A DNA stretch of 64,000 nt from Plasmodiophora brassicae (lineage: Eukaryota > Endomyxa: Phytomyxea > Phytomyxea > Plasmodiophorida), in contig CP145427.1 in assembly GCA_036867785.1 (NCBI GenBank), positions 124,001-188,000 on the forward strand. The letters run 5' to 3'. The notes beneath the pieces were generated by a model that searched no databases, had not been told where the DNA came from, and was given only the letters and a program-made list of their open reading frames with translations. Positions 45,045 through 54,625 of this stretch are shown piece by piece. Within the stretch, counting starts at the first letter, position 1, and each line of letters starts with the position of its first letter. A program made the translations under genes and the position numbers.

Positions 45045-45422
45045 CTACATCAGAAATGCATTAGCGTATAATTTGAGGCGTCTTTCTGATCCCGGGACTA
45101 GTCTAGCTATTGAAAGAAACGCATTCAGTCCGGTTCCTGGCTCTTTGCAGTTCCTGGACAGCGTACCCTCGCTGGGCAATACCAACGTTGCCACCTGACT
45201 GGCCAACTGCGCCTTGGCGTCCTCTGGCAAGGTTGCGCCGGAGATACAGCCAGCAGTTGCACCAGCCGTTCCTCGCGGCGAAACGAGGAGCTCCTGGCGG
45301 CGAACGTGGAGCTCCTCGCGGTGCTGCCTCCTGTTAAGACAACAACAAATCCACGTCCCGATCGCGATGACGATGACTGTGCAAAGAAGGATGAGCACCG
45401 CCCAAATATACGGTTCGGCCAT
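45045..45422 (-). CDS. Single-TM coiled-coil protein, palindrome right copy
   Basis: 125 aa from Met45422 (MAEPYIWAV...). Identical TM and Cys cluster to the left copy. In the coiled-coil part RREERLVHLLAV is replaced by SPRGTAGATAGCI because small insertions (one base, then two) shift the frame and restore it. The C-terminus differs slightly (GLNAFLSIARLVPG versus GPFHRLVPG). The open frame continues upstream into GRSPVDLVVRHDI, which resembles an ankyrin-repeat end and is probably a remnant. Confidence 0.55.
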   Translation of the reverse strand: MAEPYIWAVLILLCTVIVIAIGTWICCCLNRRQHREELHVRRQELLVSPRGTAGATAGCISGATLPEDAKAQLASQVATLVLPSEGTLSRNCKEPGTGLNAFLSIARLVPGSERRLKLYANAFLM

Positions 45423-45628
45423 TATGCACGCGCAACCATACAGCTTATGGCAGTGATGAACGATGCGGCTATCGCGCCGTTGAGCTCCATACCGAGCCAA
45501 TACGAAAATGCCGTTTTCATCCCCATCCCATCCTTGACGACGACGTCCGCTCGCCCCGCCATCGTTGTAGAGCAATTCAGGCCCTCGGTTCATCAGCCCC
45601 CCTTTTTCACACAGAGTCCCAGAGCAAC

Positions 45629-46093
45629 GGAGCCGTTCCCGATCAATGTCGTGCCGCACAACCAGGTCGACAGGCGAACGCCCGAGTGGGCCCTCCTCCA
45701 ATAAGGTGGAGAAGGTGCAACGCTACCCTGAATTGGAGGGGGGCCAACAGTGGCTCGTCATTGGAGATGCTCGCGTACCATATATATGAACTTGATTCTG
45801 GGGGCCGGGACGGCAACATCATGCCAAGCATGTACTGTTGCAAGTCAGCTCCGTTCATCTTCCAGCCCGTGACGGCGAGGGAGATCCTAGCAGCCAATCA
45901 TTGCGCGATCGGATCCTGCGATCCACATCATGAAAGCTCGCCGTGGTCTCCACTATTCATTCAACTAGAGTCTGACTCGTTTAGAGGCCGACTCGAGTCA
46001 TACTCGTAAGATTAAACCTGCGCGCCTCGCCTGCATCGATCGAGTGGTACTGATCATCCGTTTATGTTTCGTTGTATTGACTGCAGATATAGG
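45629..46093. other. Intergenic, nothing firm
   Basis: No gene supported. The segment next to the palindrome (about 45640-45700, minus strand) reads like the end of an ankyrin repeat, and 45970-46000 has overlapping GACTCG/CGAGTC motifs. Confidence 0.35.
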
Positions 46094-48427
46094 TTACATC
46101 ACCGCCATAGCCAATGCTGCAATAACCGTGCACAGAAGAGTGGACGCTAAACCATGGGTGTGGTTGACATTGGACTGAGCGGATGTCGCAGGACCGGGCC
46201 CGGACTGGAGGACATCCGAGGTGTGGTGGCCGATGGCATTCGACGCCAACGCGACCGTGGCAGCCGCTGCGGCTACGGCGACGACACCCTTTCCATTCCT
46301 CCACAATAGGTGTCGATAGTCCAGACGACTCTCGTGGCGGTTGCAGCGGTTGGAATATACCAAACTGGCAATGACCGATGAGGCGACAGCAGCAGCAGTG
46401 ACTCCGACACGCCTGATTGTGACCAGAGCACGGCTTCGGTTTGATCCAGGCGTCTTAACCCACTTGCCATGGTAGTCGTGCAGCAAAGGCGTCATTTCGC
46501 CACCGTCACGCGCGTTAACGTCCAAGTTCGACACATCCGCCCTCGACAGGATGCGTTCGACAACGGCATCCAGTCCGACACGGCTGGCTAAATGCAGGGG
46601 CGTGCGACCGCGATCATCCACGATGGACAGGTTGGCGCCTTGGTCAACCAGGAACAGGGCGGCTTCTTCCTTGCGAGCCGATGGCCCGAGGAGGACCATG
46701 TGCAGGGCTGTATACCCCGGGCCTCCAGCAGGCGCCAGATGCGGGACCAGCGACTTGTGAGCGGCGGCGCTGATAGCGGTGTTGATTCCAGAGGCGTTTT
46801 CCGCCAGGTATGCCTCTGTGACATCCACATCAACCGCCACGATGAACGACACCGCGTCGATTCCAGCCCCGAGGTCATGAATTAAGGTGTCGCGAATAGG
46901 GCGGAGGCGGTGTGCATCGCGTACGTTCCAGTAGAGCTCCCAGGAACACCACGACAGCGGCGTCATTCCATACGAGTCGACACGGTTGACGAGGGCGGGG
47001 TTCTTGCTCGCGAGTGATTTAACCAGGTCCTGGGTACCGTGGCGAGCCACGACGTGAAGCGACCTGGGATCAGGGTGAGGGGATGCTTCGATCAGGTACA
47101 CAGCCAGTTCTGCCCATCGCTGCTGATCGCTGCCTTCGGCTGCTGCGTGAAGGTTACCGTGCACGATATCGAATGCGGAACGACCATGGTCAAATGTCCA
47201 GGCATGCCAGTACGGGAACTGTTCACAGATCTGTCGGACGCGACCGAGGTCGCACGCCTCGACCGCCTCAAACAGCGCCGGGCGGGGAGAAGCTCTGACA
47301 TAATCAGGTACTGGCGCCCGGGACGTCAACAGCCGCAAGAGGTGATCAGCGATTCCTGGAGGATGGTTGGACCCCTCCAGGTACTGCATACGGTCGGGGG
47401 CGTTGGCGCCATGATCTAGAAGCAGGCCCACAATGCCCAGATAGTGCTGACTCGCGTGCTTGGACGACCCGGCAAGTTTTATGGCAATGTCCAACGGCGT
47501 GTGCCCTTGAGCATCCGGCAGGTTGATGCGGATGTCGGGATGGGAGACCAGCTTGCGAATAAGGCTGAGTGATAGGCCATTGTAGATGGCAGCGTTTAGG
47601 ACGAGTAGGCGTCCAGCAAGAGGGTGAACGCTGCCGCTGGCTGTGACGTCGGCCCCGGCATCAATCAGGGCCATGGCAACGTCATCGTTCCCGGACATAA
47701 CGGCAGTCAACAGGGCGTTCAACCCGTTCTTCCTAGATTCAACGGGAATCTGGTACATCACCATGAAGCGAAGGTCAAGAAGCTGCTTCCTATCACTCGA
47801 CCGGTGCAGGTACATCATCGTCACGTCAACGGATGACGAGAAGAGGAACGTCAGAGGCAGGTCGCTGGCCCAGATGTCAGCAGCTTTCTCAAACATCAAC
47901 AGGTTTCGGTTGGTGCGCAAGCGATCCATTACCGGCACGCTGTTCTCCTTCATCATCATCATCATGAAGGAGCAGTAGTCCAGGGCAGTCAATCCCATGT
48001 GCAGATCGTTGATAGGCGACGGATCTCGATTGATAACGTCCCGAAGAAGGTCTGGTGTGCCCCAGGCTGCTGCGACGTGCACAGGAGGTATCCCGCCTTC
48101 GGAATTCCAGTCATCGACACCGTAGACAAGCAGGTTCACATTCGAGCCCGGACGCTGCGCGAAGTACCGACTGATGACGTCCAGTCGTTTGTACATCCGG
48201 CCGGCGTGATCAGCAGCGACCAGCCGCGCCAGTGCCGCCTGGAACGGGGGATGCCGGCCCGTCGGGTCCGTCCAGGTCGCCCACCGGGCGTCCCCGTCGC
48301 AGATGGCGCGAACGCGCTCGACATTGCCGGCCTGAATCGCCGCGAACAGATCGTTGGCATCGTCGCCCCGCGCCGATACCGCCACCGCGACGGCGACGAC
48401 CAGCAACGGTACCTGCGTCCGCAACAT
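46094..48427 (-). CDS. Secreted large ankyrin-repeat protein, 777 aa
   Basis: Paralog of the gene at 28135-30978, same strand, single exon. Start chosen at Met48427 because it begins a clean signal peptide (MLRTQVPLLVVAVAVAVSARG); an in-frame Met lies 21 codons upstream. Ankyrin repeats include IPPVHVAAAWGTPDLLRDVI, GHTPLDIAIKL, MTPLSWCSWELYWNV and RGRTPLHLASRVGLDAVVER. The C-terminus has a hydrophobic helix (VGVTAAAVASSVIASLVY), another Ala-rich helix and a hydrophobic end (LASTLLCTVIAALAMAVM), again like a GPI signal or tail anchor. Binding partner unknown. Confidence 0.82.
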   Translation of the reverse strand: MLRTQVPLLVVAVAVAVSARGDDANDLFAAIQAGNVERVRAICDGDARWATWTDPTGRHPPFQAALARLVAADHAGRMYKRLDVISRYFAQRPGSNVNLLVYGVDDWNSEGGIPPVHVAAAWGTPDLLRDVINRDPSPINDLHMGLTALDYCSFMMMMMKENSVPVMDRLRTNRNLLMFEKAADIWASDLPLTFLFSSSVDVTMMYLHRSSDRKQLLDLRFMVMYQIPVESRKNGLNALLTAVMSGNDDVAMALIDAGADVTASGSVHPLAGRLLVLNAAIYNGLSLSLIRKLVSHPDIRINLPDAQGHTPLDIAIKLAGSSKHASQHYLGIVGLLLDHGANAPDRMQYLEGSNHPPGIADHLLRLLTSRAPVPDYVRASPRPALFEAVEACDLGRVRQICEQFPYWHAWTFDHGRSAFDIVHGNLHAAAEGSDQQRWAELAVYLIEASPHPDPRSLHVVARHGTQDLVKSLASKNPALVNRVDSYGMTPLSWCSWELYWNVRDAHRLRPIRDTLIHDLGAGIDAVSFIVAVDVDVTEAYLAENASGINTAISAAAHKSLVPHLAPAGGPGYTALHMVLLGPSARKEEAALFLVDQGANLSIVDDRGRTPLHLASRVGLDAVVERILSRADVSNLDVNARDGGEMTPLLHDYHGKWVKTPGSNRSRALVTIRRVGVTAAAVASSVIASLVYSNRCNRHESRLDYRHLLWRNGKGVVAVAAAAATVALASNAIGHHTSDVLQSGPGPATSAQSNVNHTHGLASTLLCTVIAALAMAVM

Positions 48428-48743
48428 GCTCGGCAGTACAACAGCGTCCCTCCCTCCCGCCGTCCTGCTTCGCGCCAAGTAGTCCGCCACGAGCTATTCT
48501 AATCCTGGCGGTGACGCTGACTCTGCTCGAAATGGTTCTGCAGCAGTCAGGCCGCGCGCACTGGCCATGCAGTTTCAGCTGCGTATTACGATGATTATTG
48601 AGGGCGGCGTTTAATCCAGGAGCGCGCCCGGCTGCAGGTGGCGACTGCAGACAGCTCGCCTGGAAGGTGACGTCTGCGAATTGATTGCCTATTCGGGCGT
48701 TTAATCCTGGCGCGAGTTTGTACGCGGCAACCGCAGCAGGCGG

Positions 48744-50338
48744 TTAGTTGAACGACTTGTGCGTCTTGGGCAGGGTCGGAGGCTCGCCGTACGTGGCACC
48801 GACGGGTTGGTAAAGCGTTGCGTTGGAGAACTGGGTCATCGTGGCGTGCGTTTGCATCGTGGTGGCGGTCTGGATCGTGGGCATGATCTGCGCACGCGTC
48901 CCGGTGGTGTTGTGCCCGCCAACGGGCATCGTGGCCATGTGCATCGGCTTGCTGGGTTCCTTGGCGAATCGCTCGATCTGGATGGATCGGATCCAGACGT
49001 TCAGGCTCCAGACGGCGTATACCGACCGGATGACGAGCAGCGTGATGATGATGATGATGTGGACGATGATCGCATCGGTGGCGATCTCCTCCAGTTTACC
49101 ATTCGACGACGACGTCTCCAGGAACAGGGATATGACCATGACGTTGGCGCAGTTCGCCCAGACGATCGGCACGCCGACGTACGTGTCGACCTTCTCCCTC
49201 ATCGGGCGGTACCAGCTGAACAGCAACGCGTACACCATCCGAACGCCGAACGAAGTGTACACCTGCGTGACCGGGTACCTTGTCAGCAGGCAGGTCAGCA
49301 ACGCGTCCAGGCCCTTGCAGACGACTTTGACGACGAGGAAGTAGCTGGCCCCATCGCGATAGTCGGTGATCAACGCGGGGACCAGGGCCGCATGCGACCC
49401 GTTGTGCGCGATCGAGTAGTAGACGAACGCGATGAACATCGTCGACATGTTGATGATCATGAAGTAGCAGAGCGTCTGCACGCCGATGCTGTCGTCCGTG
49501 TACTGGACGTGCAGGCCACAGGACAGCAGCACCGGCTGGAAGAAGAACAACTCGATGCGGAACGCCCATTCCAGCAAGGCGGACGACAACGGTACCAGCG
49601 ACATGTGGTACTGACGAATCTTGGTTGCGAGCGGCCTGGGCCCCAGCAGGGACGTCGCCAGCAGCAGGGACACCCGCCAGACGACGATGCCGGCGAACGC
49701 GAAGATCAGCACGAAACAGTTGAGAAGGACGACGTAGAAGCAGACGTTCTGGGCGTCGATCTGCATGTCGTTAGCGATCCAGTTCAGCGGGTACGAGTGC
49801 TCGCCTTGCGGGAACGAGGCGGACGAGCCGGTCGATAGTCGGACGGATCGCGTCATGGTGGCTAGTGACGACGCGAGCATCGGCGTCTGCATGCCCGTTA
49901 TCCATCCCATTTCCGTGATCGACATGCGGTACTGCGACGGCAACGTCACGTTGAACGACGCCAGCACAACAGCGCCTTGGACGTAGTCGATCAGGTGCCA
50001 CAGGCTGCTGGCTGCTACCAGCACCGAGGTCGTCGTCGTCGATCCTGGATGCGTCGACGACACGAACGACGTTAACGACGACGCTAACAGGGGGAGTCAG
50101 GAAACCTGGTGCTGGACGGTTGCCCGATGCGGTGCTTACTTGGAACGATGACTGTTGTAGCGATGGACGTCCCGTGCGCAACGGCAACAACGCCGGATAC
50201 CTGGTCGGTAGCGCAGGACGCGGAGCCGAGGCACCCCGTCGTGTTGGCGATGGGGCGGGTCGTCAGTCGAGCCGACGAGCACGACGCGGCCGCCGTGATC
50301 CACAACGCCAGGTGCACCCATGGTGACGAGGCGCCCAT
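48744..50338 (-). CDS. TRP-like multi-pass membrane protein, 512 aa
   Basis: Two exons, 50338-50140 and 50083-48744, with a 56-bp intron starting GTAAGC. Signal peptide MGASSPWVHLALWITAAASC, then a short Cys-containing luminal part (TTGCLGSASCATDQ). About eight TM helices follow, beginning LWHLIDYVQGAVVLASFNVT and including CFYVVLLNCFVLIFAFAGIV, CYFMIINMSTMFIAFVYYSI and IIVHIIIIITLLVIRSVYAV. The phrase 'YvQ...l..fnv.lPs.yr' before a W-x-x-G segment is like the TRP/Flc-Pkd2 family of fungi and protists (calcium or FAD-transport related). Cytosolic tail is Thr/Gln-rich. Family call is moderate. Confidence 0.65.
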
Positions 50339-50523
50339 GGATTGCGATATTGCTTCCACGTCGGCGCGGTGGGTGGCTGACGCCGAACAGGATATTATCG
50401 ACCTGAGCAGAGAGAATCTGGGCCGCCAGGTCTGTCTGCAGCTGCGCAGAACGACCGGGACTGCTGCAGACACTAACGCAGTATGCTGCACATTGTTGAC
50501 ACGGGGGTCCTGATTGTTGCGCA

Positions 50524-50663
50524 GCTGCAGTGCCAGCGCGACCCGCCGGGCCGTGCACAGTGAGCCGCTGCCGCGCGCTGCAAGTGCAGTTGCGGAGCTG
50601 CAGTGCCGCGCGACCCGCCGGGCCGTGCACAGTGAGCCGCTGCCGCGCGCGCTGCAAGTGCAG
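50524..50663. repeat. Tandem duplication of a ~66-bp GC-rich unit
   Basis: Two near-identical copies, 50524-50589 and 50597-50663, 73 bp apart, sharing acccgccgggccgtgcacag and tgagccgctgccgcgcg. They sit immediately upstream of the NAA40-like start at 50705, between it and the divergently transcribed TRP-like gene. Confidence 0.9.
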
Positions 50664-50704
50664 CGACCGGCGGGCGTTACGCGACAGTCCGAGCTGCAAA
50701 CGCG

Positions 50705-51514
50705 ATGATGGGCGGGGTGCGCCGGGCGCGCACGGCGGCGGACCGGGTGGCGCAGGCGCAGGCGGCGCGCGATGTGTTCGACCGGATGGCGGCGTTCTCC
50801 ACCGTGCGACGCGCCGGGCGCTGCTTCCGCCTGTCGTACTGGCACGTCGGCGACGTCGACCGCGACCGCATGGACTGGGCGTTCCGCCTGACGCGCGCCA
50901 ACATGAAGGACCAATACGACAAATGTTCGCTCGCGCGCTTGAACACCCGTCAGGGTTTCTGATGCCTGGCAGGTGGTGGCGAATGGAAGTGGAACGATTA
51001 CCGGAAGCGGTTGGAGATGGAGGAGAGCCCTGCGCGTTATGTATTCGTGCGCCTGGCTGGGGATGCGGACCGTGAGGACAGGGACGTCGGGTTCGCACAC
51101 CTACGATTCGAGAACGAGGACGGTGCTGCCCAGGTGTACGTCTACGAGGTCCAGGTCGACCGCGAATTCCAGGGCATTGGCCTCGGCAAGGTATCGATCG
51201 TTCACGTCTGATCTTGCGGCGAAACCCTGACGCTGCGTCAGCTGCTGATGCAGGTCGTTGAGCTGTCCGGCTGTCTGTTCGGCCTGGACAAGGTCGTGCT
51301 GACTGTCTTCGACACGAACGAGAAGGCGCTCGGGCTGTATCGGCGTCTGAAGTACGTCGACGGGCGTCGGTTCACCCCCGTGTTAACGTCGCGCGCTGAA
51401 CGTGCTTCGTCGTGCGACAGGTACATCAAGGACGCCAGCGATCCGTCGCTGTGCAACATGGTCTGCGAGCGAGGCTACCAGATCCTGTGCAAGCTATTGC
51501 CTAAAACGGGGTAA
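50705..51514 (+). CDS. NAA40: N-alpha-acetyltransferase 40 (NatD)-like GNAT
   Basis: GNAT enzyme that in other eukaryotes acetylates the N-terminal Ser of histones H4 and H2A. Four exons: 50705-50924, 50973-51190, 51242-51369, 51421-51514 (introns 48, 51, 51 bp), 219 aa. Matches in order: MDWAFRLTRANMKDQYDK, GEWKWNDYRKRLEMEE, VGFAHLRFENEDGAAQVYVY followed by EVQVDREFQGIGLGK (acetyl-CoA loop Q-G-I-G-L-G), then VVLTVFDTNEKALGLYRRL. The last exon ends CNMVCERGYQILCK, matching the family's 'C...C.YeIL.r'. Met50708 is an equally good start. The third intron is a multiple of three. Confidence 0.88.
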
Positions 51515-51548
51515 CCTGTACGACGACCCAGATGGTGTGTATTGCGTG

Positions 51549-51935
51549 TCACTGCTGGCCAACATCGCGCTCCTCGTCCGCCTCCCTCACGACGTCCGCG
51601 CTGGGCGCCGCCACTGACCCGCCCGGTTTGCCCACCTGCGCCGGCCCTTGTCCCATTGCGTCGGGCCCACCGCCGCCGGCGGCACGGCTCCCGCCAGACG
51701 TTGGTCCAGCCGGTGCGACGACGCCAACGGGGATCGGCGGCACGCCCGGTGGGTAGACCCTCTGCTGGCAGGTCTCCAGGATCCTGTTCGAGTACGCGTG
51801 CGGGTTGGCGAACCCCTGCGACGCGAAGTAGTCCCGGGCGGCGCGCGTCGCGTTGCCCATCGAGGCCGACTTCTGGAACTCGTCGTTGAACGCGGCCGCC
51901 GCCTCGTTCCACTGCTCGAACGTCGGCCCGTCCAT
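51549..51935 (-). CDS. Small protein of unknown function, 128 aa
   Basis: MDGPTFEQWNEAAAAFNDEF, then a helical, N- and Q-containing stretch (RAARDYFASQGFANPHAYSN), then a Pro/Gly/Ala-rich low-complexity C-terminus ending VVREADEERDVGQQ. No leader, TM or recognised domain. Convergent with the NAA40-like gene, stops 34 bp apart. An in-frame upstream Met exists, but Met51935 starts the conserved-looking part. Confidence 0.5.
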   Translation of the reverse strand: MDGPTFEQWNEAAAAFNDEFQKSASMGNATRAARDYFASQGFANPHAYSNRILETCQQRVYPPGVPPIPVGVVAPAGPTSGGSRAAGGGGPDAMGQGPAQVGKPGGSVAAPSADVVREADEERDVGQQ

Positions 51936-52256
51936 TCGCGCCCCGCTTCCACCGTCGCTGTGTGTCGGCAAGAGCATCCGGTATCCACTGTGTAACGAAT
52001 CGGACGAGTCTCGCTCCCGCCGGAACCGAGGCAGGCGTCCATGGCGCTCAGTGTGGGGGCTCAGCGCCCTGTTGATTCATCGTCTGATTCGCGTTGACGC
52101 TGCACTGCGGGCGGTTGGGCTCGCCCAGTATGACTCACCGGCTAAGGGTCGATGCACACTCGCTGTCGATCTCGCTGCTGGCGTCATTCCAGTAATTTAC
52201 GTTCGCCCGCCGTTATCACGCCCGACGATTGGAACAGCCCCACACGACACGACACG

Positions 52257-52517
52257 ATGAACATTGACACGTCGGCGCCGGCTTCCGGATCGCCCGCCCG
52301 TACGCCGGTGTCGCCTCCTCCGGCGTCACCTGTGGTCGCAGCGCTCGCCGTCCTCGACGCCGCAATGACGCGATCGCGTTCGCTGGACAAGGCCGTCGAC
52401 GCTGCCGACCCGTCGCCGGTGTTCCAGGTGCTCGACCTGGATGCAACGACGCCGTTCCGGCCGTCGCTCGACAAGATCGTGGAGACACCCGCTCAGGACA
52501 CTGCCAAGAGCGCGTAG
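52257..52517 (+). CDS. Small Ala/Pro/Ser-rich protein, 86 aa
   Basis: MNIDTSAPASGSPARTPVSP..., mostly disordered at the N-terminus with a helical segment (VVAALAVLDAAMTRSRSLDK) and PVFQVLDLDATTPFRPSLDK. No family. Convergent with the IQ-motif gene, 30 bp apart. Supported by coding-like composition and a clean start only. Confidence 0.4.
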   Translation: MNIDTSAPASGSPARTPVSPPPASPVVAALAVLDAAMTRSRSLDKAVDAADPSPVFQVLDLDATTPFRPSLDKIVETPAQDTAKSA

Positions 52518-52547
52518 CACATCGATAAACCCATCACCTACACACCT

Positions 52548-52946
52548 TCATGTTGATTTCCCTGCGCTCAGTAGCTTGGCTCGGAGGTGCTCCTCCAGCT
52601 TGTCGCGCTGGTTGCTGACGACGCTCTTCGTCTTGGCTCTGTACGCGGCAATGATCTCGGCGTTGACCTTGCTGCTGTGCCGGCGTCGCATTCGGACGTC
52701 GTCCATCGACGCCTGCTTCTTGTGTAGCTGGCCGACGATGTCCGCCTGCTTCTGCAGCATCTCGTCGTGAACGCTCCCCCGTAGCGGCTTCCCGCACATC
52801 AGCTTGGACACCAGGTCCGCGTCGCAGCTCTCCTGCACCTGCCGAATGCTCTTCCGTATCCGATCCCGGGCGCGCTCCCGTTTTCGCCGGAACGCCCGCT
52901 GAATCGTCACAACCGCCGCCAGCGACATCGTCCCCGCATCCGCCAT
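52548..52946 (-). CDS. IQ-motif protein, 132 aa
   Basis: MADAGTMSLAAVVTIQRAFR..., with an IQ motif near residue 14 (TIQRAFRRKRERAR), the standard calmodulin/myosin-light-chain binding helix. The rest is strongly helical and charged (LQKQADIVGQLHKKQASMDD, NQRDKLEEHLRAKL), so probably coiled coil. No TM or leader. Small IQ/coiled-coil proteins are common in cytoskeleton and flagella; the specific role is unknown. Confidence 0.6.
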   Translation of the reverse strand: MADAGTMSLAAVVTIQRAFRRKRERARDRIRKSIRQVQESCDADLVSKLMCGKPLRGSVHDEMLQKQADIVGQLHKKQASMDDVRMRRRHSSKVNAEIIAAYRAKTKSVVSNQRDKLEEHLRAKLLSAGKST

Positions 52947-53150
52947 CCGTCGTCAGCGATGATGCGCCGTGGCCCGGCGATCGACCCACCGTGTACTGCC
53001 GGATATCTCCACATGGTTTCCGAAGGTACGTGTTAAGAGCCTTCGCCACTGTAGCAGTCGCCGCCGGGAGCTCAGCCACTGCCAGAACTGCAGCGCCGGC
53101 GCAGTCCGTGGGGAACAACTCATTGTGGATTCTGTTTGGGGGGTTCCGCG

Positions 53151-53839
53151 ATGCAGTTCTCCCGGGTGAGTCGCTGGGTTCCCGGCCGTGTCGCCGGGCG
53201 GTCGGCCTGGATCGCGTCGCTGGCCATCAAGGAGGGCGATAAGGTCCCGTACGATGTCGTGTTCAAGACCCGTGTCGACCGCCAGTGGGTGGACCTGCCG
53301 GCCGAGAAGGTGTTCAAGGGCAAGAAGGTCGTCTTGTTCGGCGTGAGTGCGCCCATGGTTGCTCTGCGTCGGTGCCCCACGACCTAATTTGTGTAGTTGC
53401 CGGGTGCGTTCACGCCGACGTGCTCGAGCACGCATCTGCCGCGGTACTCCGAGCTGATCCCCGACCTGAAGAAGGCGGGCGTCGACCAGGTCGCCTGCAT
53501 CACCGTTAACGACGCGTTCGTCTGCAACGCGTGGCTGAAGGACCAGGGCATCGACAATGTGGCGATCCTGCCCGACGGCAACGGCGAGTTCTCGGAGGCG
53601 ATTGGCGCCCTGTGCGACAAGTCGCACCTCGGATTCGGCAAGCGCAGCTGGCGCTACAGCATGTTCGTCAATGACGGGCGTGTCGAGAAGATCTTCTCCG
53701 AGCCCGACAAGGACGGTGACCCATTCGAGGTGTACGTCGTCAGCCGCCAGTCGTCGTTACGTTCGCTCCACTGATACCCGGTTGCACCAACAGGTCGGAT
53801 GCGGACACGATGCTGAAGTACCTGACGTCGAAGAAATAG
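53151..53839 (+). CDS. Peroxiredoxin, Prx5 (atypical 2-Cys) type
   Basis: Thiol peroxidase that reduces H2O2 and organic peroxides. Exons 53151-53342, 53397-53731, 53794-53839 (introns 54 and 62 bp), 190 aa. The N-terminus ([20 protein letters not shown]) is basic and may be a mitochondrial presequence. Motifs: [19 protein letters not shown] (peroxidatic Cys in P-x-x-x-T-x-x-C), [53 protein letters not shown], ending [19 protein letters not shown]. Gene order places it convergent with the mitochondrial ACP gene. Confidence 0.93.
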
Positions 53840-53959
53840 GCGCAACCTTGGGAATACACTCTCAGTCGCCGCGCGAGCGCCACCGCCGAACACGCTGTGA
53901 ATTATTGCACGGGAGACAGTGGTGTTGTGTATTGCAGGACCGGGGCTGGCCATGCTGAA

Positions 53960-54375
53960 CTACTTCGCCATCGGGTGCGACGCAATGTAACGGACGGCGT
54001 CTTCGACGGTGGTGATTCTCTCGGCCTCGTCGTCGGGGATCTCGATCGCGAATTCGTCCTCGAGCGCCATGACCAGCTCGACCTGGTCCAGGCTGTCCAG
54101 GCCCAGGTCCTTGATGAAGTTCGACGACGCGTTCACCTGACGCAATCGTTACATGAGCGCGGGCAGCGGCACTCGGGTCGACGACGAGCAGGGCGTACCT
54201 GGCTGGCCTGGACCTTGGGGAAATGGCGCGTCACGTCCAGGACGCGGTCGGTGACGGCATCCCGCGGGAGGAACGTCGTCGACGCCGACTCGGTCGCCAG
54301 CCAGCGGCAGCGCCCCATCGTCGCCAGCAGCGCCCGCGACGGTCGCAGCGCACGGGCAAAGATCGACGACGCCAT
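53960..54375 (-). CDS. Mitochondrial acyl carrier protein
   Basis: Carrier of fatty-acyl chains in mitochondrial fatty acid synthesis and also a partner of complex I and Fe-S cluster assembly LYR proteins. Exons 54375-54199 and 54136-53960 (62-bp intron), 117 aa. The N-terminus ([20 protein letters not shown]) is a mitochondrial presequence. The core has [20 protein letters not shown], then [19 protein letters not shown] with the phosphopantetheine-accepting Ser in DSL, and [18 protein letters not shown]. Typical mitochondrial ACP length. Confidence 0.94.
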
Positions 54376-54625
54376 TAACGACGCGCGGCGATCCCCAAAT
54401 CCGACACAAATGACGCCCTCGACCTGTCACGGACTTCAGGCGCACGCGCGCGTCGTTTTGAACTGCTCGCGTCCCTCCCGCGCTGCCTGCTGCAGACGAC
54501 GAGGTATGGGTGGCTGGGTGGGGCGAATAACCTTTGCTACTTGGTTTGCCCCCCGGCGTCCATCATCACACCGCTGACTCCGTGTTCCGTTGTGTGTTAT
54601 AGTTTATACGCGGGACGGTTATGAA

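Larger units (their letters stand above)
44413..45628. repeat. Large palindrome: inverted repeat with about 0.6-kb arms
   Basis: Left arm 44413-44987, right arm 45019-45628, spacer about 31 bp. Arms are nearly identical in reverse complement (for example gcgatcgggacgtggatttg on the plus strand of the left and the minus strand of the right). Each arm carries one copy of the same small membrane-protein gene, and the two genes point toward each other. Confidence 0.9.

Noticed and set aside
45640-45700. Ankyrin-like string GRSPVDLVVRHDI upstream of the right palindrome gene
   Set aside because: Only part of one repeat, with no start; treated as a possible remnant, not a gene.
48759-49838. 359-codon plus-strand open frame opposite the TRP-like gene
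   Set aside because: Extremely Arg/Asp/Gly-biased antisense shadow of a clear multi-TM protein.
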